Shown: positions 14,534-24,015, counted from the first letter of the stretch. The stretch: 64,000 bases of DNA from Planobispora rosea (GCF_014648175.1 NZ_BMQP01000028.1:1-64000); one strand, 5' to 3'. Made by a program: numbers and translations. Notes: a model not told the origin generated them from the letters alone.

Positions 14534-15651
14534 CCCTCTTCTCTTCGGTCGCGGACCGGCTCCCAGGGCAGTTCCACGCTGATCACCGATCCCTTCGTCC
14601 CGTCGTCGGTGATGTGGAGCGTGCCGTCGTGCATGCCGGCGATGGCGCGGGCCATGCCGAGCCTCGGCCAGGAGTCCTCGCGGGCCAGGGACTCGCGGCG
14701 GCCCGGTACGGGACCCGCCTCCCCGTCCCGGCCGGCCGGTGCGTTCTCGTGCGCGTCGCCGGAGGCCAGGCAGGCGATCTCGATGTGCCAGCCGTCGACC
14801 GTGGGGCGGGCCTCGACGTCGACGATGTCCCCCGGGGCGGACCGGGTGATCGCCGCCGTCAGCAGGATGTCGAGCATGCGGCGGATGCGGATCGAGTTGC
14901 AGGCCAGTGCCGGTCCGGGGCGGGCGTGGTACCGGAGGGTGATCCCGGCGTGGACGGCGCCGGGCCGGAGCTGGCCGACGATGTCGCGCACCAGCTCCAT
15001 CGGGTCGACCCGTTCCCGCCTCAGCTCCAGTTCGGGCGAGGCGGGGTCGACCAGCAGCGGCAGGTCGTTGAGGAGCTCCGACAGGCGCATGGCGTTGCGC
15101 TCGATGACTTTGACGAACTCGCGCTGGTCGGTGGTGAGGGGCCCGGTGTCGGGGTCCGACAGCAGCCCCGCGTAGGCGAGGATCGGGGTGATCGGCGTGG
15201 CCAGGTCGTGGATGACGGTGGCGATGAACTCCGTCTTCGCGGCGGTCAGCGCGGCGTCGCGGGAGGCGGGGGCGGCGTTCGCCTCGGCGTCCCGGCGCAG
15301 GGACACGTCCAGGGTCGCCGCCAGGCAGGCCAGGGCCTCGGGGACGCCGTGGCTGTCGTAGCCGTCCCGCAGGGTCACGGCCAGCAGCCTGCCGGGCCCG
15401 GCGGGCCACAGGAGCTCCCCGCCGGAGGGCGGGGTCGCGTCGGCCGGGCGCAGTTCGGCCCGGAGGATGCCGGGAACGCTGCGCAGCCCGGCCAGCAGCG
15501 TCGGTTCGGTACGCGCGCCGTCGGAGTCGCCGCCGCCGCGCAGCCGTTCGTTGAGAAGGCCGAGGATCGCCCGCGCCGTATTCGACGGGTCGGGCAGGTA
15601 CGAGGCGGTGTGATCGAGGCGATCACCGCTGTTCAGCATGCTGCCCCCCAT
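14530..15651 (-). CDS. Histidine kinase-like protein with a degenerate ATPase domain
   Basis: 373 residues from ATG 15651 (GGGGGAC upstream); GTG 15699 and ATG 15639 are other options. The HisKA helix is recognisable: phospho-acceptor His in TVIHDLATPIT at about residue 150. The HATPase domain is not: the N-box position reads ILLTAAITRS without the Asn, the G1 DxGxG is replaced by IACLASGD, and only LGMARAIAGMHDG recalls G2. No transmembrane segment is seen; the N-terminal third may be a GAF-like sensor. It pairs with the OmpR-type regulator. It may act as a phosphatase or scaffold, or receive phosphate from another kinase. Confidence 0.75.
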   Translation of the reverse strand: MGGSMLNSGDRLDHTASYLPDPSNTARAILGLLNERLRGGGDSDGARTEPTLLAGLRSVPGILRAELRPADATPPSGGELLWPAGPGRLLAVTLRDGYDSHGVPEALACLAATLDVSLRRDAEANAAPASRDAALTAAKTEFIATVIHDLATPITPILAYAGLLSDPDTGPLTTDQREFVKVIERNAMRLSELLNDLPLLVDPASPELELRRERVDPMELVRDIVGQLRPGAVHAGITLRYHARPGPALACNSIRIRRMLDILLTAAITRSAPGDIVDVEARPTVDGWHIEIACLASGDAHENAPAGRDGEAGPVPGRRESLAREDSWPRLGMARAIAGMHDGTLHITDDGTKGSVISVELPWEPVRDRREEG

Positions 15652-15851
15652 ATGTCCCCCGTGCGTGAGGCCCTCCCCAGAACCTCCGAGGATCGTCACA
15701 TATAGCGATTCACCCCAAACTGAACGTTATCAACCCAGTTCATGTGGTTGTGACTGAGGCTTTCATTTGCCATTGCGTCTGCGGCAACGGTTCTGCACCC
15801 GGGAAGCAACCGAGAGTGCATCTTTCATCACTCAGCGTTCACCATGTGCCC

Positions 15852-16487
15852 GTGCTGACCCCGCGGCGTGCGCTGACTTCCCTGATCACCATCGGCGCCG
15901 CGATCTCTCCCTGCCTGCCCGCGGTGGCCACGCCGCCCGGCGGTGCCGCGCGCGTGCCGGCGGAGTCCCGGTCGGCATCTCCCCTGACGTCCTCCGCGGC
16001 CTCGTCCTCGTCCGCGCTGGCGGCGTCCTTCCTCCGGCAGGCCGGCGTCCCGGCCCGCCGCAGCCAGCGCGTGACGAAGGTGCCCGCGTCGGTGATCCTC
16101 GCCCAGGCGATCCTGGAGTCGTCGTGGGGCCGGAGCGGGCTGGCCGTCACCGACCGGAACTACTTCGGCATCAAGTGCTCCTCCTCGGGGGACCACGGCC
16201 CCTACGCGACGGGCTGCCGCCGCCACCCGACCACGGAGTGCGGTCCCCGCGGCTGCCGCCGGACCACCGCGCTGTTCCGGACCTACCGCTCCCCCGCGGA
16301 CTCCTTCAAGGACCACGGCCGCTTCCTCTCCTCCAGCGACCGCTACCGAGCGGCGTTCGAGCACACCGCCGATCCCGACCGGTTCGCCAGGAGGATCGCC
16401 AGAGCCGGGTACGCCACCGATCCCGGCTATCCCGCCAAACTCATCAAACTCATGCGCACCTACGACCTGTACCGGTACGACCGATGA
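15852..16487 (+). CDS. Exported GH73 endo-beta-N-acetylglucosaminidase (FlgJ-type domain)
   Basis: 211 residues from GTG 15852; in-frame GTGs at 15846 and 15744 would lengthen it, but the later start places Arg-Arg and the hydrophobic stretch (about 8-23, then AVA-TPP) at the N-terminus as a signal peptide. The glucosaminidase domain spans about 65-210: VILAQAILESSWGRSG holds the catalytic Glu and DRNYFGIKC the family core. The enzyme cleaves peptidoglycan glycan strands outside the cell; in many bacteria such domains open the wall for flagella or spores. Its TGA overlaps the ATG of the GGDEF-EAL gene. No ribosome site is obvious. Confidence 0.8.
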   Translation: MLTPRRALTSLITIGAAISPCLPAVATPPGGAARVPAESRSASPLTSSAASSSSALAASFLRQAGVPARRSQRVTKVPASVILAQAILESSWGRSGLAVTDRNYFGIKCSSSGDHGPYATGCRRHPTTECGPRGCRRTTALFRTYRSPADSFKDHGRFLSSSDRYRAAFEHTADPDRFARRIARAGYATDPGYPAKLIKLMRTYDLYRYDR

Positions 16488-18979
16488 GCGACGACCCGCA
16501 GAGGAACGCGCATCCGGGCGTCTTCCGGCCCCGGCGCGGCAGGCGGCACCGGCGGGGGCGGGGACCCGTCCGATCCCGCCTCTGGTTCTGGTTCCTCCTG
16601 TCCGGCCTGCTGGTGAGCGTCGCCGGACTGCTCGCGCCGGGCGATACCGGTGTGGCCGCCCGGACGGCCCTGCAGGTGGTCGGGGTGGCCGCGATGGCCG
16701 TGGGGATCCGCGTGAACCGGCCGGCCGAGCAGGCGGCGTGGTGGCTGCTGACCGCGGGCGTGGGCGCCTGGGTGGGCGCCGACCTGATCTGGGCGGCCTG
16801 GTACTTCACGGCGGACGGCCCCGAGGTCCCCCGATGGATCGACCTGGTCTACCTGCTGGCCTACCCGCTGCTGGTCGCCGGCCTGGCGAAGCTGCCCGGC
16901 AACTCGATGCGCTCCAGGAACGTCGCCGTGATGGCGGACGCGATGGTCGTCGTGCTGGGCCTGGCCTTCGTGTACTGGACGATGACGTTCAACCCCTACG
17001 GCGGCCTGCGGACGCTGTCGGGCCGGGAGATGCTCCTCGCCTCGACCTACCCCATCGCCGACGTGGTCGTGCAGTTCATGGCACTGCGGCTGTGGTTCAC
17101 CCACGGCCTGCGCAACCGCTCCTACGCTCTGCTCAGCCTCGGCTTCATCGGCATGGCCTTCGGTGACGTGACCCATGCCATGATGCTCCAGCGCGATGAG
17201 ACCTGGAGTTACGGACTGCTGGGCAACGCGGGCTGGCTGGCGTGGTTCGTGCTGTCGGGGGCCGCGGCGCTGCACCCCTCGGCGGCCCGCCGCGCGAAGA
17301 CCCCCGCCGCCCGCCTGACCACCGCGCGCAGCCTCGTCTTCCTGGTGATGGCCTGCGCGGGGCCGTTCTCCCTCATGCTCAACCTCCAGGCGGGCTCGGA
17401 GGTGCGGCCCGCGGACTTCGCGGTGCCGCTGATCATCTTCGCCGCTCTGATGACGTTCCTGGTCATCCGGCTGATCACCAACACCAACACGGCCCACCGC
17501 CGCGCCCGGCTCCTGGACGAGCAGGCCGCGGACCTCTCCCGCGCCCTGGACGAGCAGCAGTCGCTGCAGCGGCTGCTCAGCTACCGGGCGATGCACGACC
17601 ACCTGACCGGGCTGGCCAACCGGGCGCTCTTCCAGGACCGCCTGGAGCAGGCGACGGCGCGGCGGGCCGGCCAGGCCCGGCACGCACTCCTCCTGCTCGA
17701 CCTCGACGGGTTCAAGCTCATCAACGACACCTACGGCCACCCGGCCGGCGACCAGTTGCTCATCCAGGCCGGGCATCGGCTGCGGGGGATCCTCCGCGAG
17801 GCCGACACCCTGGCCCGGCTCGGCGGCGACGAGTTCGCCATCCTCCTGGAGGGGGTGACCCCCGGCGAGGCCGCCCACGTGGCCGAGCGGGTCGTCGAGG
17901 TGATCGGCCAGGCCTTCGTCGTGGGCGACCACTCCTTCCACGTCACCGCCAGCGTCGGCCTGTACATGATCGCTGAGGCGGCCGAGGCGCAGGACGTCCT
18001 GCGCGACGCCGACCTCGCCCTGTATGCGGCCAAGGCGGCGGGCAAGAACCAGATCAGCGTGTTCCACCAGGGACTGCGCGTGGAGCAGCTCGACCAGGCC
18101 AGGATCACCGAGGGCCTGCGCCGCGCCCTGGAGCGCGAGGAGTTCGTGCTGAACTACCAGCCCGTCGTGGACCTGGCCACCGGCCGGATCCAGGCGGTCG
18201 AGGCGCTGCTGCGCTGGCGGTCGCCCGACGGGATCGTGCCGCCCGACAGGTTCATCCCCGCGGCCGAGGAGAACGGGCTGATCGTGCCGATCGGCGTGTA
18301 CGCGCTCCGCCGCGCCTGCGCCGACGCGGCCCGCTGGTACGCGCGGTACGGCATCGCCGTCACCGTCAACGTCTCCGGCCGCCAGGTGCACCGGCCCGAG
18401 TTCGTCTCCACGGTGCTGGAGGCGATGCGCGAGAGCGGGCTGCCGGGCGAGGCGCTCATCCTGGAGATCACCGAGACCGCGCTGCTGGCCCCCGGGCAGG
18501 ACGACATGACCCGGGTCACCGGGTACCTGTCGGAGCTGCGCGAGCACGGCGTGCGGATCGCCATCGACGACTTCGGCACGGGCTACTCCTCGCTGGCCTA
18601 CCTGCAGCACCTGCCGGTGGACGTGGTCAAGATCGACGGGGCCTTCACCACTCTCGACTCCGGGACCGACACCGCCTCCCGCCAGCGGCACGCCTTCACC
18701 CAGGCCATCCTGAACCTCTGCGAGGTCCTGAACCTGCCCGCCATCGCGGAGAAGGTGGAGACCAGCGAGCAGAAGGGGTTCCTCCGGGACATGCAGTGCC
18801 AGCTGGGCCAGGGCTACCTCTTCAGCAAGCCGGTGCCGGCCGCGGATCTGGACCGCCTCCTGGCCGACGCCGCCGCCGACGCCGGCCCCGAGCCCCTTCC
18901 CGGCCCGGCCGGGACCGGGCTGCGCTGGAGCGCTCACCCGCGCCGGGCGCCGGTGGAGGGCGAGCGGCTCGCCGGCTGA
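16484..18979 (+). CDS. Membrane GGDEF-EAL protein for cyclic di-GMP turnover
   Basis: 831 residues. After an Arg-rich N-terminus come about nine hydrophobic segments (residues 33-345), then a short coiled coil, GGDEF domain (about 360-525; active-site GGDEF at 447-451) and EAL domain (about 540-795; EALLRW, ITETALL, DDFGTGYSS, KIDGAF). Both active sites look intact, although AEKVET replaces the common AEGVET. The protein can in principle make and degrade cyclic di-GMP, a signal read here by the PilZ protein near flhF and, in actinomycetes, by BldD. It overlaps the glucosaminidase stop by four bases, so the two are co-transcribed. Confidence 0.92.
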   Translation: MSDDPQRNAHPGVFRPRRGRRHRRGRGPVRSRLWFWFLLSGLLVSVAGLLAPGDTGVAARTALQVVGVAAMAVGIRVNRPAEQAAWWLLTAGVGAWVGADLIWAAWYFTADGPEVPRWIDLVYLLAYPLLVAGLAKLPGNSMRSRNVAVMADAMVVVLGLAFVYWTMTFNPYGGLRTLSGREMLLASTYPIADVVVQFMALRLWFTHGLRNRSYALLSLGFIGMAFGDVTHAMMLQRDETWSYGLLGNAGWLAWFVLSGAAALHPSAARRAKTPAARLTTARSLVFLVMACAGPFSLMLNLQAGSEVRPADFAVPLIIFAALMTFLVIRLITNTNTAHRRARLLDEQAADLSRALDEQQSLQRLLSYRAMHDHLTGLANRALFQDRLEQATARRAGQARHALLLLDLDGFKLINDTYGHPAGDQLLIQAGHRLRGILREADTLARLGGDEFAILLEGVTPGEAAHVAERVVEVIGQAFVVGDHSFHVTASVGLYMIAEAAEAQDVLRDADLALYAAKAAGKNQISVFHQGLRVEQLDQARITEGLRRALEREEFVLNYQPVVDLATGRIQAVEALLRWRSPDGIVPPDRFIPAAEENGLIVPIGVYALRRACADAARWYARYGIAVTVNVSGRQVHRPEFVSTVLEAMRESGLPGEALILEITETALLAPGQDDMTRVTGYLSELREHGVRIAIDDFGTGYSSLAYLQHLPVDVVKIDGAFTTLDSGTDTASRQRHAFTQAILNLCEVLNLPAIAEKVETSEQKGFLRDMQCQLGQGYLFSKPVPAADLDRLLADAAADAGPEPLPGPAGTGLRWSAHPRRAPVEGERLAG

Positions 18980-18984
18980 CCGGG

Positions 18985-19014
18985 CCGCGGACGGCTGCGG
19001 ACGGCCGCGGACGG
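18985..19014. repeat. Three 10-bp tandem repeats
   Basis: Units CCGCGGACGG, CTGCGGACGG and CCGCGGACGG follow the GGDEF-EAL stop directly, with imperfect copies continuing to about 19040. The function is unknown; they may fold as a weak 3' structure. Confidence 0.6.
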
Positions 19015-19114
19015 CCGAGGAGTGCCGCAGACGGCCGGGAGGGTCCGGAAAGGCGCGGAAGGATCCGGAAGAGGCCGGAAAGCCACGAAAAATCAGCGGG
19101 AAAATAGTTTACGA

Positions 19115-19140
19115 CTCAACTTTCCGCTGTTCGTGCCGAT
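19115..19140 (+). promoter_or_regulatory. Sigma-28 promoter of MCP 2
   Basis: CTCA (19115-19118), 16-base spacer, GCCGAT (19135-19140), then CGGGG. It is 60 bases upstream of the GTG start, which has its own GAGGAG ribosome site. Confidence 0.75.
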
Positions 19141-19199
19141 CGGGGTGATGGTCACATCTATCTGGAACGCCGCCGAGGGCGGCCTGCCGAGGAGTAACG

Positions 19200-20789
19200 G
19201 TGGAAGTAAAGGGGCCGTGGCGGCTGATCGCCGATCGGCGCATCAGCACCAAAATCTTGATTGCGGTCGCGATCCTCGCCCTGACCGCCGTGGTCACCGG
19301 CATGACCGGCCTGATGAAGATCAACTCTCTTGGGGACGTTCACGACCAGCAGGTGAACAAGCAGTTCCCCCTGCTCGCCACCCTCCAGCACGTCGCGCTG
19401 ACCGCCAAGGGCGTCGCCAACGACGAGCGCGGATTCCTGCTCTCCGGTGACCCCGAGTTCCGCGACGAGTCGCTGGCGCGGTTCACCGAGATCGAGACGG
19501 GGCTCAAGCAGGCGCGCACGTTCACCCTCACCCCCGATGAGACCGCCCAGGTGGACGAGCTCGCCGAGGACCTCGATGGCTGGAAGGACGCGCTGGAGGC
19601 CGAGTACGCCCTCTACGCCACCGACAAGGCGGCCGCGATCCAGGAGTCCACGGACGGCGGCACCCGGAAGCTGCGCAAGGCCTACGAGGAGAAGCTGCAG
19701 GGCACGCTGACGGCCATCGGCGAGAAGATCAGCGCCAACACCGCGTTCAACGAGACCGCCGACTCCGCCCGCTTCGTCGTCATCCTCGTCCTCGTCCTCG
19801 GCCTGATCTGGGGCGTCCTCAGCGCCCTGATGGTCGCCCGCGTGATCGTCGGCCCGGTCCGCGCGGTGGCCGACGTGCTCAAGCGGATGGCCCACGGCGA
19901 CCTGACCGGCCGGGCGCCGGTGCGCAGCAAGGACGAGATCGGCCAGATGGCCGTCGCGCTGAACCAGGCGGCCGAGTCGATGCAGGGCGCGCTGCGCACC
20001 ATCGACAACTCCTCGGACTCCCTGGCCAGCGCCTCGGAGGCGCTCACCGCCACCAGCACCCAGATCGCCGCCAGCGCCGAGGAGACGAGCGTGCAGGCCG
20101 GCGTAGTGACCGCCGCCGCCGCCGAGGTCTCCCGCAACGTGGAGACGGTCGCCGCCGGCGCCGAGGAGATGGGAGCCTCCATCCGCGAGATCTCGCACAG
20201 CGCCAACGAGGCGGCCAAGGTCGCCTCCCAGGCGGTGGTGGCCGCGCAGTCGACCAACGACATCGTCGGAAAGCTGGGCACCTCCTCGGCCGAGATCGGC
20301 AGCGTGATCAAGACCATCACCTCGATCGCGGAGCAGACCAACCTGCTGGCGCTCAACGCCACCATCGAGGCGGCCCGCGCCGGCGACGCCGGCAAGGGCT
20401 TCGCGGTCGTGGCGGGCGAGGTCAAGGACCTGGCCCAGGAGACCGCCAAGGCCACCGAGGACATCGCCCGGCGGGTGGAGGCCATCCAGGCCGACACCGG
20501 CAGCGCGGTGGCGGCGATCGCGGAGATCAGCGAGATCATCGCGCGGATCAACGACTACCAGCTGACCATCGCCAGCGCGGTGGAGGAGCAGAGCGCCACC
20601 ACCAACGAGATGAACCGCAGCGTCGCGGAGGCGGCGGCGGGTTCCGGCCAGATCGCCGGGAACATCTCCTCCGTGGCCACGGCCGCCCAGATGACCAGCG
20701 GAAGCGTCGTCGACACCCAGCGCGCGGCCGAAGAGCTCGCCCGCATGTCCGCGGAGCTGCGGGCCGTCGTCAGCCGCTTCTCCGTCTAG
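19200..20789 (+). CDS. Methyl-accepting chemotaxis protein 2 (membrane)
   Basis: 529 residues from GTG 19200 (GAGGAG six bases upstream). Membrane segments lie at about 18-38 and 191-213. The sensor between them is a four-helix bundle with the NDERGFLLSGD signature of CHASE3/4HB ligand-binding domains. HAMP 214-266; signalling tip EQTNLLALNATIEAARAGD. Preceded by a sigma-28 promoter and followed by a strong terminator, so it is a single-gene unit. The tip-coding DNA is nearly identical to three other MCP genes in the window. Ligand unknown. Confidence 0.94.
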   Translation: MEVKGPWRLIADRRISTKILIAVAILALTAVVTGMTGLMKINSLGDVHDQQVNKQFPLLATLQHVALTAKGVANDERGFLLSGDPEFRDESLARFTEIETGLKQARTFTLTPDETAQVDELAEDLDGWKDALEAEYALYATDKAAAIQESTDGGTRKLRKAYEEKLQGTLTAIGEKISANTAFNETADSARFVVILVLVLGLIWGVLSALMVARVIVGPVRAVADVLKRMAHGDLTGRAPVRSKDEIGQMAVALNQAAESMQGALRTIDNSSDSLASASEALTATSTQIAASAEETSVQAGVVTAAAAEVSRNVETVAAGAEEMGASIREISHSANEAAKVASQAVVAAQSTNDIVGKLGTSSAEIGSVIKTITSIAEQTNLLALNATIEAARAGDAGKGFAVVAGEVKDLAQETAKATEDIARRVEAIQADTGSAVAAIAEISEIIARINDYQLTIASAVEEQSATTNEMNRSVAEAAAGSGQIAGNISSVATAAQMTSGSVVDTQRAAEELARMSAELRAVVSRFSV

Positions 20790-20809
20790 TCCTCCCTCCG
20801 GGAGGCTCC

Positions 20810-20843
20810 CCGACGGATCCCCGCCACGGCGGGGGTCCGTCGG
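20810..20843 (+). terminator. Terminator of MCP 2
   Basis: 16-bp arms (20810-20825 and 20828-20843, one G-U pair) with a 2-base gap, 21 bases after the MCP stop. No T-run follows. Confidence 0.8.
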
Positions 20844-21246
20844 AACCGGCCCGTCAGAGCCGGTCTGTAAGAGCCGGTCCGTCAGAACCGGCACGTCGGC
20901 CGGTCCATCGGATACGCCCCGGCCAAGAGCCCTCTCCAGACTGCCGAAGCCCCTCCCCCGGTGGTCCGCGAACCGCCCAGGACCTCGTCCCGGGCGGTTC
21001 GTGTCGTTTGCGGCCGGAGCCCGCGCACCCCGGCCCGGTAGCGGTTCGGTTGCCGTACCCCCCGGCTCCCGGAGGACGGCCCGCGGCTGCCGATCCTCCT
21101 GCCGAGGACGGCCGCCGGACCCCCGACGACCAGCACGAGCCCTACGGCCGTCCCGAACCTGACATGCGCCGTCCCGGCGCGATATCGGCGGGGGCCCGAT
21201 GCGAAGCGACCTCTCGTCCGTGCGGATCCAGAGAGGAAGCGTCACC
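20844..21246. other. 403-bp non-coding stretch before the MFS gene
   Basis: After the MCP terminator come short CCGGT repeats (20849-20920) and a second GC-rich hairpin with perfect 10-bp arms (20969-20978 and 20992-21001). No credible gene or promoter match was found. The GAGAGGAAG ribosome site of the MFS gene lies at the downstream end. Confidence 0.5.
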
Positions 21247-22653
21247 GTGTTCCGAACCCCCGACATGCTGCGGGCCCTGCGGCAGCGTAACTACCGCCTG
21301 TGGGCGGCGGCCGACTTCCTGTCGGTGGGCGGGACCTGGATGCAGGTCCTGGGCGTCAACTGGCTCCTGCTGTCCATCTCCGGGTCGGCCACCAGCCTGG
21401 GCTTCGGCCTGTTCCTGCAGTCGCTGCCGACTCTGCTGCTGGCCTTCGCCGGCGGCTCCCTCGCCGACCGGCTGCCCGCCCGTCCCCTGGTGCTGACCGG
21501 GCAGGCCCTGCACGGGCTGCTCGCCCTGGCGCTCGCGGTGATCGCCTTCTCCGATGTGCAGAGCGTGTGGCCGATCTACGCGGTCGCCCTCCTCGGCGGG
21601 ATGGTGTCCGCCCTGGACGGTCCCGCCCTGGGGCGCTTCGGCGCGGAGGTCGTCGGCCCCGAGGACCTGTCCAACGGCCTGGCCCTCGGCTCGGTGATCA
21701 GCTCCGGCGGGCGCATCCTCGGCATGGCGCTGGCCGGGGCGCTCATCCCCCTGACCGGCACCGGGACGCTCTTCCTGCTCAACGCGCTGAGCTTCGGGGT
21801 CGTCATCGCCACGGTGCTGTGCATGCGCGCCGGCGAGATGCACCCGCTGCCGCGCGCCGAGGCCGCGCAGGCCGGGGTCGCGGCCGGGCTGCGCTACATC
21901 TCCCGCACCCGGTGGCTGCTCGTCCTGCTCGGCATGGCCTTCGTCCTGGGCGCCCTGGGCCGCAACTACCAGGTCACCATGGCCGCGATGAGCGAGGGAC
22001 CGCTGAACGCGGGCGCCGCCGGCTACGGCGTCCTGTCCGTCGTCTTCGCCGTCGGCGCCGTCCTCGGCGGCCTGTACGCGGCCTCCCGGCCCCGCCTGAC
22101 GTTCCGGATCCTGTTCGCCGCCGCCCTGCTCACCAGCGTGGGACAGGCGCTCAGCGGGATCGTGCCGGGCCTGCTCGGCTTCGCCGTCATGCTGCTGCCG
22201 ATCGCCGCGGCGGCGGTGGTCCTCGACACGACCGTGAGCACGCGCGCCCAGCTCGACACGGACCCGGCCATGCGGGGCCGCGTGCTGGCCGCCCAGACGA
22301 TGGTGGGAGCGGCCTCGGGGGCGGTGGGCGGCCCGGTGCTCGGGATGCTCTGCGACGCCCTGGGGCCCCGCCAGGCCCTCATCCTGGCCGGAGTGGTCAC
22401 CACCGTGGCCGCGTGCGCCGCCGCCGCGCTGCTGACACGCTCGCTCGGGCGCACCTCCCCGGTCGCCGCCGCGATCGGCGCGCTGCGCGACGCCCAGGGC
22501 ATCCGAGGACTCCGGGGCCTGCGAGGCCTGCGGCGCCCGTCCCCGGCCGGTCCCGTCCGCCGCCCGGGTGTCTCCCGCAGTGTCCGGCCCGGAGACGCCT
22601 CCCGGCTGTCGCGGGCCTCGGCCCGTGCCGCCGCGCGCCGTACCCGGGCCTGA
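21247..22653 (+). CDS. MFS transporter, 12 membrane segments (EntS/MFS_3 type)
   Basis: 468 residues from GTG 21247, chosen because GAGAGGAAG lies seven bases upstream; an ATG at 21199 lacks one. The N-terminal MLRALRQRNYRLWAAADFLSVGG is the signature of the MFS_3 / enterobactin-exporter-like group. About 12 hydrophobic helices are evident, with the inter-helix motif GGSLADRLPARP. It ends in an Arg/Pro-rich cytoplasmic tail of about 60 residues. A proton-driven export role for small molecules is the family norm; the substrate is unknown. It sits between MCP 2 and the che operon without obvious link to motility. Confidence 0.85.
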   Translation: MFRTPDMLRALRQRNYRLWAAADFLSVGGTWMQVLGVNWLLLSISGSATSLGFGLFLQSLPTLLLAFAGGSLADRLPARPLVLTGQALHGLLALALAVIAFSDVQSVWPIYAVALLGGMVSALDGPALGRFGAEVVGPEDLSNGLALGSVISSGGRILGMALAGALIPLTGTGTLFLLNALSFGVVIATVLCMRAGEMHPLPRAEAAQAGVAAGLRYISRTRWLLVLLGMAFVLGALGRNYQVTMAAMSEGPLNAGAAGYGVLSVVFAVGAVLGGLYAASRPRLTFRILFAAALLTSVGQALSGIVPGLLGFAVMLLPIAAAAVVLDTTVSTRAQLDTDPAMRGRVLAAQTMVGAASGAVGGPVLGMLCDALGPRQALILAGVVTTVAACAAAALLTRSLGRTSPVAAAIGALRDAQGIRGLRGLRGLRRPSPAGPVRRPGVSRSVRPGDASRLSRASARAAARRTRA

Positions 22654-22784
22654 AAAGCGCCGTACGGGGCTCGGCGAGCGCCCTCGCGCACGCCGCACCC
22701 GCCGGTCAGGGGCCGGAGGAGACCGCAGAGCAGAGATACCTTTATGAAGTTTTCTCATCACTCTGGGTATTCATCCTCCAAGCA

Positions 22785-22802
22785 CCAATCTGCCCAGATT
22801 GG
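22785..22802. promoter_or_regulatory. 18-bp inverted repeat upstream of the che operon
   Basis: Perfect arms CCAATCTG (22785-22792) and CAGATTGG (22795-22802) with a 2-bp centre, 32 bp before the sigma-28 -35 element. The position suits an activator or repressor of cheB. The regulator is unknown. Confidence 0.45.
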
Positions 22803-22834
22803 CGGGCATGAAGTCCGTATAAGTCCGATGAATC

Positions 22835-22860
22835 CTCATCCTTCCGCCTGAGCTGTCGAT
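22835..22860 (+). promoter_or_regulatory. Sigma-28 promoter of the che operon
   Basis: CTCA (22835-22838), 16-base spacer, GTCGAT (22855-22860) followed by AAGG. It differs from the GCCGAT consensus at one position and starts 60 bases before cheB. Confidence 0.65.
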
Positions 22861-22919
22861 AAGGAGCGCGATGGACGGGCGGTGGCAAAAGTCCCGCTTC
22901 TGGCACAGGAGGCACTCGC

Positions 22920-24011
22920 GTGGTATCAGTTCTGGTGGTCGACGACTCGGTCGTCGTCCGGCGTCTGATTGTCGACGCGCTGAGTGGGGATCCTGGCATC
23001 CAGGTGGTCGGCACCGCGCCCAACGGCAAGGTGGCCCTTTCCAAGATCGACATGTTGAAGCCGGACATCGTCACGCTCGACATCGAGATGCCGGTCATGG
23101 ACGGCCTGACCACCATCAAGGAGATCAGGAAGGTTCACCCACGCCTCCCGGTCATCATGTTCAGCACGCTGACCTCGGTCGGCGCGTCGGCCACCCTGGA
23201 AGCCCTCGCCTCGGGCGCCAGCGACTACGTGACCAAGCCCGCCAACGTCGGCAGCGTCGCGGAGTCGATCAGGAGCGTGCGGGAGCAGATCATTCCCCGC
23301 ATCTACGCGCTGTGCAAGGTGGGCGGCGGCCCGGTCCGCGGGGGCGTCAGGCCCGCCCCGTCCGCCCCGTCCGCCCCGGTCTCGCTGGCCCGCCAGCCCG
23401 CGAGCGGGACGGGCACGCCCCAGGTCGTGGCCGTGGGGTGCTCCACCGGCGGCCCGGACGCGCTGTCCAAGGTGGTCAGCGCCCTTCCGGTGGCGTTCCC
23501 GCTGCCGATCGTGGTGGTGCAGCACATGCCGCAGGTGTTCACCAAGATGTTCGCCGAGCGGCTCGACCGCGCCGCGCGGCTGAAGGTGGTCGAGGCCCAG
23601 GCGGGCATGCCGGTACAGCCCGGGACGGTGTACATCGCTCCCGGTGACTACCACATGGAGGTCGTCCGGCGCGGTCCCGGCGTCTTCACCCAACTGCAGC
23701 AGGGACCGCCCGAGAACTTCTGCCGACCGGCCGTGGACGTGCTGTTCCGCTCGGTCGCCGCGGTGTACGGCGGGGCGACCCTGGGTGTGATCCTGACCGG
23801 AATGGGCCAGGACGGCAAGCGCGGCAGCGAGGGGCTTGTGGCGAAGGGAGCCGAGATCGTGGTCCAGGACGAGGCCACCTCGGTGGTGTGGGGTATGCCC
23901 GGAGCGGTCGCGACCGCGGGCCTGGCCCACGCCGTTCTCCCGCTGAACGAGATTTCCAACCATCTCATCAACCGTGTGGCAGGAGGCCGCACGGTCAGGT
24001 CCCGAGGATGA
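22920..24011 (+). CDS. cheB: CheB: chemoreceptor glutamate methylesterase/deamidase
   Basis: 363 residues from GTG 22920 (GGAGG seven bases upstream). Receiver domain 1-120 with D8-D9 and phospho-acceptor D54, a Pro/Ser linker (about 140-165), then the esterase domain with its Ser-His-Asp triad in GCSTGGP, VQHMP and GMGQDG. It removes methyl groups from MCP glutamates when phosphorylated by CheA, resetting receptor sensitivity. It is first in a six-gene operon with cheR and two CheY/CheX-type pairs, behind a sigma-28 promoter. No cheA or cheW is encoded in the window, so those must lie elsewhere. Confidence 0.95.
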   Translation: MVSVLVVDDSVVVRRLIVDALSGDPGIQVVGTAPNGKVALSKIDMLKPDIVTLDIEMPVMDGLTTIKEIRKVHPRLPVIMFSTLTSVGASATLEALASGASDYVTKPANVGSVAESIRSVREQIIPRIYALCKVGGGPVRGGVRPAPSAPSAPVSLARQPASGTGTPQVVAVGCSTGGPDALSKVVSALPVAFPLPIVVVQHMPQVFTKMFAERLDRAARLKVVEAQAGMPVQPGTVYIAPGDYHMEVVRRGPGVFTQLQQGPPENFCRPAVDVLFRSVAAVYGGATLGVILTGMGQDGKRGSEGLVAKGAEIVVQDEATSVVWGMPGAVATAGLAHAVLPLNEISNHLINRVAGGRTVRSRG

Positions 24012-24015
24012 CCCG

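Noticed and set aside
20969..21001. Second hairpin before the MFS gene as a riboswitch or attenuator
   Set aside because: It is a single GC-rich stem without conserved aptamer-like elements, about 250 bases before the start codon; it is most likely just another terminator.
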